DNA of 29,974 nucleotides from an uncultured Lachnospiraceae bacterium (GTDB lineage Bacteria > Bacillota > Clostridia > Lachnospirales > Lachnospiraceae). Of the stretch, positions 24,215 through 29,974 are shown in pieces (positions within the stretch are counted from its first letter, which is position 1; each line of letters opens with the position of its first letter). The notes beneath the pieces were generated by a model. That model was not told the origin of the DNA. It saw only the letters and a program-made list of their open reading frames with translations, and did no database searches. The position numbers and the translations under genes were made by a program. Where the stretch lies: positions 1-29,974 of the forward strand of contig CAMODS010000001.1 of assembly GCA_946611525.1 (NCBI GenBank), read 5' to 3'.

Positions 24215-25234
24215 TTGAAAAAGGAAGAACACAAAACAGGTATTTTCATAATTGTGGCGCTGATCATATTGGCGGTATGCCTGGGTATCATCATCTTCAG
24301 AGTCCAGTATCTTTTGCTGGCAAGGGATCAGGTGGATACTTCCGCGCGCACCTATGACAGATACTACGCCTTTATAACCTCTGACGATTCCGATTTCTGG
24401 GAGGAGGTCTATGAGAGTGCCAGGGACTATGGCGAAAACTATGATGTATATGTGGAAAAATTCGGGTCAGACCTTTCGGCTGGCTATGGTGAGGCTGAGC
24501 GTATAGAGATTGCGGTGGCCTCCGGAGTGGATGGCATCATCGCTGAGGGTGCCCCAAAGTCTGCTCTTAAAAAAGCTCTGAAAAAAGCTGATGCGGCGGG
24601 GATCCCCGTGGTTCTTGTGGGTGAGGATATGCGCGCTGTTCCCAGGATCAGCTTTGTGGGAGTAGGCCAGTATGATCTGGGAGAAATGTACGGCGTACAG
24701 GCTGCGGCTATTTCAAAGAAGCTTTTGAATTCAAAGGACAAAGTAAGGATCACGGTGCTTTCATCCTCGGCCAAGCCCGGGGAAGGAGAGAAGCTTATCA
24801 TCAGTGCCATCAGAAAGGTGATCTCCAGTGATGAGGATCTATACGGCAGAGCCTCAGTTGATCTGTATCCCATTGGTGACGACGGGCTTTTTTCTTCTCA
24901 GGAGACGGTGTATGATTTTTTGATGGAAAAGGATGTGCCGGATGTGGTGATAGCCCTGACTGAGGAGCTTACCGTAAGTACATATCAGGCGGTGGTGGAT
25001 CTAAACCTGGCAGGAGTCGTAAACATCATAGGCTCCCACGACTCCGATGCGATAAAAAGTGCCATCAAAAATGAGGTTATCTATTCTTCTGTGGCTACGG
25101 ACACAACCCAGTATGGGGAGTATGCTACCTACGCCCTGGAGGAATATCTAAAGACGGGTAACGTCAGCGAATACTTTGCGGTGGACAATATAGTGCTGGA
25201 CGTTCCGACCCTGATGTCGGAGGATGAGTCATGA
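24215..25234 (+). CDS. Membrane-anchored sugar-binding-type protein (sensor candidate 2)
   Basis: A 339-residue protein with one N-terminal transmembrane segment (about 9-28) and no lipobox or cleavage site, so it should remain anchored as a signal-anchor protein. The external part is a Peripla_BP_4/RbsB-like two-lobe fold (YYAFITSDDSDFWEEVYES, VASGVDGIIAEGAPKSAL, AAGIPVVLVGEDM, VNIIGSHDSDAIKSAI). Start is TTG 24215 with AGGAGG five bases before it. The 80-base gap upstream shows no clear promoter. It overlaps the second kinase by four bases (ATGA). By analogy with XylFII, which partners LytS in Clostridium beijerinckii, I infer a co-sensor rather than a transporter subunit. Confidence 0.85.
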   Translation: MKKEEHKTGIFIIVALIILAVCLGIIIFRVQYLLLARDQVDTSARTYDRYYAFITSDDSDFWEEVYESARDYGENYDVYVEKFGSDLSAGYGEAERIEIAVASGVDGIIAEGAPKSALKKALKKADAAGIPVVLVGEDMRAVPRISFVGVGQYDLGEMYGVQAAAISKKLLNSKDKVRITVLSSSAKPGEGEKLIISAIRKVISSDEDLYGRASVDLYPIGDDGLFSSQETVYDFLMEKDVPDVVIALTEELTVSTYQAVVDLNLAGVVNIIGSHDSDAIKSAIKNEVIYSSVATDTTQYGEYATYALEEYLKTGNVSEYFAVDNIVLDVPTLMSEDES

Positions 25235-26706
25235 TAGAACGCATAGAAAACAGTTCCATCGGAAAAAAGCTTTTGTTTATATATGCCATTACCTCCGTTG
25301 TGGTACTGATGCTCAACATCTTTGTTTTCGTCAATATCAACAGGCTGGTAAAAGAGCTGGACAGTGTGTTTTTGACCAACATCAATATTGGAGAATTCTC
25401 CTCATCTTTAGATAAGGTGCATACCCAGATGCTTGGTTATCTGAATACCAAGTCCACGGATGATATCTACGGCTACTACGAGGCTTATCAGGAATATGAG
25501 ACACAGATATCCCTTTTGTCCGATGAGATATCCTCCCAGTCCACCAAGCGGATGGAGAGGAATATCCGCAGTATGAGTGAAAACTACCTGCTTCTGACGG
25601 AAAACGCCATAGATGCAAAGCGAGGCAGGAATATAGAAAAGTACCGTAACTACTATGAGCAGGCAAATGAGCTCTACGGTTATTTAAAGACCTATATCAA
25701 CAACCTAAACAACGAGTATTTTAAAAACAATTCCGCAGACTACCTGACTTTGTCCGACTCTCTGGGCTATGTGGAATTTATAAACATGTTTGTGTTTGTT
25801 ACGGTTTCGACCGTCAGTATTATTTTGGTCATCATCCTGGCAAACAGGGTGACGAGGCCCCTAAAGTCCCTGGCTGATGTGGCGGAAAAGGTGGCCGAGG
25901 GAAACTATAATGTGACGGTTCAGCCTGTAAAAACAATGGATGAGATCGGTGTTTTAAATGCAGCCTTTGACAGGATGCTTACGGGAATAAAGCAGGGGAT
26001 ACTGATGGAAATGAAGCTTCGTGAGGCAGAGCTTAAGACGTTGCAGGCCCAGATCAATCCCCACTTTTTGTTCAATACCTTAAATGCCGGTGCCCAGCTT
26101 GCCATGATGGAGGGGGCGGACCGGACCTATGCCTACGTTCAGGCAGTGGCGGATTTCTATCGCTACAATGTTAAAAAAACGGATGCTCCGGTGACTTTGG
26201 CAGATGAGATCCAGATGGTGGATACCTATATCTACATATTAAACATCCGCTTTTCAGGTGACGTGGGTTATGAAAAGCATATAGAAGAGGGCATAGAGGA
26301 TGTGATGATGCCCACCATGACTCTTCAGCCCATAGTGGAGAATGCGGTAAACCACGGAATCAGAGAGATCATGGGTGAGGGCAGGATAGTGATCACCGCT
26401 GAAAATGATGGGGCGGAATGTGTCATCCGTATATCAGACAACGGCAGGGGACTGACGAAAAAACAGGTGGACGACATCATGCACAGACGCACCAGGATGA
26501 AGGATGAGCACGGAGGCATCGGACTTAGAAACGTGATGGAGAGACTCTTTCTCATGTTTGGCAGAGAAGATGTGTTTGAGGTGGAAAGTGACGGGCCCGA
26601 TATGGGTACCACCGTGACACTGAGGTTGCCGAAGGATGGTAACCTTGCATTGGAGGATATGGAACAGGGAGGTGACGAAAGCATTGTATCGGATAATGAT
26701 ATGTGA
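25231..26706 (+). CDS. LytS/YesM-type sensor histidine kinase (kinase 2)
   Basis: A 491-residue membrane kinase. TM1 is at about 12-33, then an extracellular helical region rich in Tyr and Asn, TM2 (about 181-205), a HAMP domain (ANRVTRPLKSLADVAEKVAEGN), the His_kinase motif QINPHFLFNTLN with H278, and HATPase_c (LQPIVENAVNHG, ISDNGRGL, GGIGLRNV). The C-terminus has an acidic extension. It shares its layout with kinase 1 but the external regions differ, suggesting different partners. The response regulator gene begins inside its last codons, so kinase and regulator are translationally coupled. Confidence 0.93.
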   Translation: MIERIENSSIGKKLLFIYAITSVVVLMLNIFVFVNINRLVKELDSVFLTNINIGEFSSSLDKVHTQMLGYLNTKSTDDIYGYYEAYQEYETQISLLSDEISSQSTKRMERNIRSMSENYLLLTENAIDAKRGRNIEKYRNYYEQANELYGYLKTYINNLNNEYFKNNSADYLTLSDSLGYVEFINMFVFVTVSTVSIILVIILANRVTRPLKSLADVAEKVAEGNYNVTVQPVKTMDEIGVLNAAFDRMLTGIKQGILMEMKLREAELKTLQAQINPHFLFNTLNAGAQLAMMEGADRTYAYVQAVADFYRYNVKKTDAPVTLADEIQMVDTYIYILNIRFSGDVGYEKHIEEGIEDVMMPTMTLQPIVENAVNHGIREIMGEGRIVITAENDGAECVIRISDNGRGLTKKQVDDIMHRRTRMKDEHGGIGLRNVMERLFLMFGREDVFEVESDGPDMGTTVTLRLPKDGNLALEDMEQGGDESIVSDNDM

Positions 26707-28285
26707 TGACGAGGGTATCGTTATTGATTCCATAAAGTTCATAATTGAAAAGGAGTTTCCGGGGCAGTGTGACATAGCATCGGCCAAGACCGGACGCGCG
26801 GTTATAGAGCTGGCGGACAGCTTCAGACCTGACATTGCATTCATGGATATCCAGATGCCGGGGATAAACGGCATCGAGGCCATGAAGGAGATCAGAAAGA
26901 GCAATGATTCCGTGATCTTTATAGTGCTGACAGCCTACGACAAGTTTGACTACGCAAAGGCTGCCATTAATGTAGGGGTAAAGGAGTACCTAAACAAACC
27001 GGTGGACCGTGCCAAGATCACCGAGGTTTTATCCCTTGCCATGAAGGACATTGACGACAACAGGAACAAGAGGGCCAGGGAGCTTCAGGTAAAGGAAAAG
27101 CTTGAGACTGTTGTTCCCATGATAGAAAACGGCCTTATATATAACCTTCTTTTCCAGGAGTACTTTGAGGAGGATATTGAAAACTACAGGAATCTTTTGG
27201 GTATTACGGAAAAGAGATGCTTTATGGGAGCTATAGTCTTCGGTGAAGAAAGGGACGGCAACCACATGACCAATGCAGTTGGAAGCTCCATAAGACTTCA
27301 CCGTTGCTACACCGAGGTGAGGGAGCTTATCCGCAGTACCTTCAACTGTTTTGTTGGTGGTATTTCTGCCAACAAGATAGCCATGCTTTTTCCCACGGAT
27401 GATGAGACCCATGATTACAATTCCAGAGTACGTCTCATAGAAAATGCCAGGAACCTGACTAAAAGGATAAAGGAGAGGACGGACATAGATGCGAGGGTGG
27501 GCTTTGGCCATATAGTTGATACCATGGATGCCATGTCTTCCTATCGTGATGCTCTTTGGGCTCTGATCCAGACCTCCGGCGGAGTGGCCCATGTGGATGA
27601 TGTTTTTACGGGAACGCTTTTTGATGAGGATTACCCGGCACAGACAGAAAAGGCCATAGCAGATGCCACTGAAAAGGGTGACGAGGAGGCTCAGCAGAGA
27701 GCGGCCATGGTCTACTTTGACTGGATGGTAAAAAACTATGCCAATGCGGTTTCAAATATCCAGCTTAAGGTTTTGGAACTGGTGATGAGGGCGGAGACCA
27801 TAGGCTATATAGAAAGTAGTGATACCTACCACTTTTTGTCCAGGGATGATTACCTTCCGGGTGTCATCAGTATGGGACAGGATATGGATGCATTAAAGGG
27901 CTGGTTTTTAATGAAGCTTTCTTTGGCTGTCCGCCGTGTGTCCGAAAGCCGCAGCAACCGTGAGGCCAATACCATCGAGAGGGCCAGGCTTTATATTGAC
28001 GAAAACTATTCAAAGGATATTTCTCTTGATGACGTTTCCAGGGTGGTTGATATAAGTCCCTATTATTTCAGCCGGGTCTTTAAGGATGAGACGGGACAGA
28101 ACTTTATCGACTATCTGACAGAGCGGCGTCTGGACAAGGCCAGGGAGCTTTTGCTGTCGGATGACAGGCTTTCCATGAAGGAGATCAGTATCATGGTGGG
28201 CTATTCAGATCCCAACTATTTTTCTCGTATATTCAAAAAGAATGTGGGGGTTACTCCTACAGAGTTTAAGGGAGGGAAAAATTGA
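26684..28285 (+). CDS. YesN-type response regulator with AraC DNA-binding domain
   Basis: A 533-residue regulator. The N-terminal REC domain has the acidic pair D8/D9 and phospho-acceptor D55 in FMDIQMPG, with the lysine in LNKPVD. A long central region (about 130-420) is typical of the family. Two AraC-type helix-turn-helix motifs close the C-terminus (from about 429: ISLDDVSRVVDISPYYFSRVFK and MKEISIMVGYSDPNYFSRIFKK). I place the start at TTG 26684 (MYRIMICDDE, the family norm) with AGGGAGG eleven bases upstream; GTG 26672 overlaps that site. It is the only regulator in the cluster, so both kinases probably signal to it. Likely target: the ChvE-type promoter at 29440-29480. Confidence 0.92.
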   Translation: MYRIMICDDEGIVIDSIKFIIEKEFPGQCDIASAKTGRAVIELADSFRPDIAFMDIQMPGINGIEAMKEIRKSNDSVIFIVLTAYDKFDYAKAAINVGVKEYLNKPVDRAKITEVLSLAMKDIDDNRNKRARELQVKEKLETVVPMIENGLIYNLLFQEYFEEDIENYRNLLGITEKRCFMGAIVFGEERDGNHMTNAVGSSIRLHRCYTEVRELIRSTFNCFVGGISANKIAMLFPTDDETHDYNSRVRLIENARNLTKRIKERTDIDARVGFGHIVDTMDAMSSYRDALWALIQTSGGVAHVDDVFTGTLFDEDYPAQTEKAIADATEKGDEEAQQRAAMVYFDWMVKNYANAVSNIQLKVLELVMRAETIGYIESSDTYHFLSRDDYLPGVISMGQDMDALKGWFLMKLSLAVRRVSESRSNREANTIERARLYIDENYSKDISLDDVSRVVDISPYYFSRVFKDETGQNFIDYLTERRLDKARELLLSDDRLSMKEISIMVGYSDPNYFSRIFKKNVGVTPTEFKGGKN

Positions 28286-29343
28286 AGAAGCTTTTTTTGA
28301 AAATTTGTTCGTGTCTGTTATGTTTTACACTTCTATTGTCCTGTGCCACGGCTTTGTCCGGCTGCGGCCCGGCGGATGATGCAGGCGAAGAAGAACAGGA
28401 GGTTGATAACGGAGTTCCCGTCATAGGGTTTTCTTTTGACTCCTTCCTCATTGAAAGGTGGGAAAAGGACAGGGATATCTTTGTGTCAGCGGCAAAGGAT
28501 CTGGGTGCCGAAGTCAATGTCCAGGATGCAGGTGGAGACGTACAAAAACAGATAGGCCAGATAGAGTATTTTATAGAAAAAAAGGTGGATGCCATCGTGG
28601 TGGTGCCCATAGATGCAGAGAGCCTCGCTGATGTGTTGGCGCGGGCTAAAAATCTGGGGATAGTGGTGGTGTCCTACGACAGGATGGCTTTAAATGCTCC
28701 ATTGGATCTGTACATATCCTTTGACAACAAGAGGGTTGGTGAGCTCATGGCTGAGGCGCTGGCCTCCCATGACAATGTAAAAAATGTACTTATGCTTACC
28801 GGCCCGCTTGAAGACAACAATGTTACTCTTGTAAATGAGGGCTTTGAGGAAGTGTGCCAAAAGAACGGTATCACTGTGGTGGACAAATTCAACACACCGG
28901 AGTGGAAGTCGGAAAATGCGGAAGAGTTTTTGAATGCCAATATCGGGGTTTTAGACAGCATCGACGCAATAATGTGCGGAAACGACGGACTGGCCACCAG
29001 GACAATCCGTATCCTGGCAGAACGCAGAAAGGCAGGAACTATCCTGGTGACCGGGCAGGATGCAGAACTTGAGGCCTGCCAGCGGATAGTCCAGGGAACC
29101 CAGCTTATGACAGTATACAAGCCGGTGGAAAAGGAAGCGCGCATGGCTGCCGAGGCCGTGATGTCACTCATTGAGTCCCGGGCACCCTCCGGGATAAATG
29201 CCACCATGAGCAACGGAAAGTATGAAGTGGACAGCATTATCCTGGACCCTGTTGCGGTGGATAAGGACAATATTGACAATGTCATCATCGACAGCGGGTT
29301 CCACTCCAAAGACGATGTTTACTTGTTTAAACGGGAAGATTAA
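28282..29343 (+). CDS. XylF-like sugar-binding lipoprotein
   Basis: A 353-residue lipoprotein with signal peptide and lipobox LSGC (C28), followed by an acidic linker. The body closely follows E. coli XylF, the D-xylose binding protein: ERWEKDRDIFVSAAK, SYDRMALNAPLDLYISFDN, the hinge-side GQDAELEACQRIVQGTQ with TVYKP, and NVIIDSGFH near the end. Xylose or a related pentose is therefore the best ligand guess. Start is TTG 28282 with GGGAGGG five bases upstream, and TTGA overlaps the regulator stop. A strong terminator follows instead of permease genes, so this copy may feed the sensor system or a transporter encoded elsewhere. Confidence 0.88.
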   Translation: MKKLFLKICSCLLCFTLLLSCATALSGCGPADDAGEEEQEVDNGVPVIGFSFDSFLIERWEKDRDIFVSAAKDLGAEVNVQDAGGDVQKQIGQIEYFIEKKVDAIVVVPIDAESLADVLARAKNLGIVVVSYDRMALNAPLDLYISFDNKRVGELMAEALASHDNVKNVLMLTGPLEDNNVTLVNEGFEEVCQKNGITVVDKFNTPEWKSENAEEFLNANIGVLDSIDAIMCGNDGLATRTIRILAERRKAGTILVTGQDAELEACQRIVQGTQLMTVYKPVEKEARMAAEAVMSLIESRAPSGINATMSNGKYEVDSIILDPVAVDKDNIDNVIIDSGFHSKDDVYLFKRED

Positions 29344-29371
29344 GGATTTCAATAGCACAATTTTAATAATT

Positions 29372-29410
29372 AAAAAAAGAGGCGGAGCAAAAATGTCCAC
29401 CTCTTTTTTT
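29372..29410 (+). terminator. Rho-independent terminator
   Basis: The stem AAAAAGAGGCGGA / TCCACCTCTTTTT has one mismatch around an A-rich loop and ends in a run of seven T. It closes the sensor cluster and separates it from the ChvE-like gene. The A-run on the left could make it work on the other strand as well. Confidence 0.88.
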
Positions 29411-29442
29411 GATTTCTATTTTTGTCCTGAAAAAAATTGAAG

Positions 29443-29478
29443 ATGATTGCAAACAAATCATATTATCAATGTGATAAT
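29443..29478 (+). promoter_or_regulatory. Promoter/operator region of the ChvE-like gene
   Basis: Extended -10 TGTGATAAT (29470-29478). TTGCAA (29447-29452) would leave a 20-base spacer, so an activator-dependent promoter is plausible. Two inverted repeats lie here: ATGATT-n7-AATCAT (29443-29461) and TTATCA-ATG-TGATAA (29463-29477), the latter covering the -10. These are candidate binding sites for the YesN-type regulator or another factor. Confidence 0.5.
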
Positions 29479-29492
29479 GTATGTGCATGGGA

Positions 29493-29517
29493 GCGGTGCA
29501 GGACGAAAATACACCGC
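29493..29517 (+). promoter_or_regulatory. Leader hairpin upstream of the ChvE-like gene
   Basis: GCGGTG (29493-29498) and CACCGC (29512-29517) pair around a 13-base loop, with flanking GG/CC able to extend the stem. It lies in the 5' leader 23 bases before the AGGAGGGAG ribosome binding site. It could stabilise the mRNA; there is no T-run, so it is not a terminator. Confidence 0.35.
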
Positions 29518-29555
29518 CCAAAAAATTCACATACTTTACAAGGAGGGAGAAAACT

Positions 29556-29974
29556 ATGAAAAAAAAGATTCTTAGCGTACTTTTAAGTGTTGCTATGGCA
29601 GCTACCTTACTGGTTGGCTGTGGCGGCAATGGCGGCGGCGACACAGCATCTGACGCAGGCACAGACGCTGCACCCGCAGCAGAGGCACCTGCAGCTGAGG
29701 AAGCAGCTCCTGCAGCTGAGGCACCCGCAGGCGGCGGCAAGGTTGGCGTTTCAATGCCTACAAAGGATCTTCAGAGATGGAACCAGGACGGTGCTAACAT
29801 GGAAGAGCAGCTTAAGGCAGCAGGCTATGAGGTTGATCTTCAGTATGCAGCAAACGACGTTCAGCAGCAGCTTTCTCAGGTTGAGAACATGATCTCAGGC
29901 GGATGCAACGTTTTAGTTATCGCAGCTATCGAGGGATCTTCACTTGGTGAGGCTCTTGACATGGCTAAGGAAGC
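29556..29974 (+). CDS. chvE: ChvE-like multiple-sugar ABC transporter binding lipoprotein (3' end cut by window edge)
   Basis: The first 139 residues are visible. It begins with a signal peptide and lipobox LVGC (C22), then a low-complexity Ala/Pro/Glu linker with near repeats (AAPAAEAPAAEEAAPAAEAP). The binding fold then starts KVGVSMPTKDLQRW, continuing with YEVDLQYAANDVQQQLSQVE and CNVLVIAAIEGSSLGEAL, closely resembling ChvE-type monosaccharide receptors. It is paralogous to the XylF-like protein just upstream. It is expected to deliver sugars to a GguA/GguB-type ATPase and permease encoded beyond the window. The strong AGGAGGGAG site and separate promoter suggest high, regulated expression. 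Confidence 0.9.
   Translation, partial: MKKKILSVLLSVAMAATLLVGCGGNGGGDTASDAGTDAAPAAEAPAAEEAAPAAEAPAGGGKVGVSMPTKDLQRWNQDGANMEEQLKAAGYEVDLQYAANDVQQQLSQVENMISGGCNVLVIAAIEGSSLGEALDMAKE

Noticed and set aside
29587..29892. A 101-codon plus-strand frame inside the ChvE-like gene
   Set aside because: It is out of frame with the lipoprotein that has the strong ribosome binding site and clear homology; its Gln/Leu-rich product is a shadow of the Ala-rich linker.

Overview
The window looks like a chromosomal segment of a Clostridia bacterium, most likely Lachnospiraceae. This is inferred from Gram-positive style ribosome binding sites (AGGAGG type), frequent TTG starts, LytS/YesN-type two-component genes, sugar-binding lipoproteins with lipoboxes, and a ChvE-like sugar ABC transporter gene. 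Every gene I can support lies on the + strand. I see no tRNA, rRNA, CRISPR array, transposase or phage gene. The longest stretch without a gene is about 212 bases (29344-29555), and it is filled by a terminator, a promoter region and a leader.

Layout. (1) 1-1977: uvrB, missing only its first few codons. (2) 1978-5119: a promoter with a 17-bp palindrome, then a REC/degenerate-GGDEF/EAL response regulator, a nested inverted-repeat element, an HPt protein and a YitT-family membrane protein. (3) 5212-9679: a small P-loop protein, then a glycan block with a GT2, a 46-residue membrane peptide, a terminator, a DUF4422 protein and two more GT2 enzymes. (4) 9687-20838: from an extended -10 promoter, valS, deoC, cdd, a 47-codon acidic ORF, a zinc-ribbon/TPR membrane protein, a copper P-type ATPase, an aminotransferase, a GT2 with a helical C-terminus and an MBOAT acyltransferase. 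(5) 20850-29343: a PAP2 phosphatase joined by a 4-base overlap to a sugar-sensing cluster of binding protein 1, kinase 1, binding protein 2, kinase 2, one AraC-type regulator and a XylF-like lipoprotein, closed by a terminator. (6) 29344 to the end: a regulated-looking promoter and the start of a ChvE-like binding protein, cut by the window edge.

How the parts work together. The right-hand third looks like an extracellular sugar sensor: each LytS/YesM-type kinase is directly preceded by its own periplasmic-binding-type protein, both kinases appear to share one YesN-type regulator, and the next transcription unit is a sugar transporter. It resembles the XylFII-LytS/YesN xylose-sensing system known from Clostridium beijerinckii, but with a second binding protein/kinase pair and an additional XylF-like protein. 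The glycosyltransferases, MBOAT and PAP2 genes suggest synthesis or decoration of a surface polysaccharide.

The two most notable observations are this doubled sensor cluster and a copA gene that keeps its frame and its phosphorylation site but lacks the whole nucleotide-binding domain.
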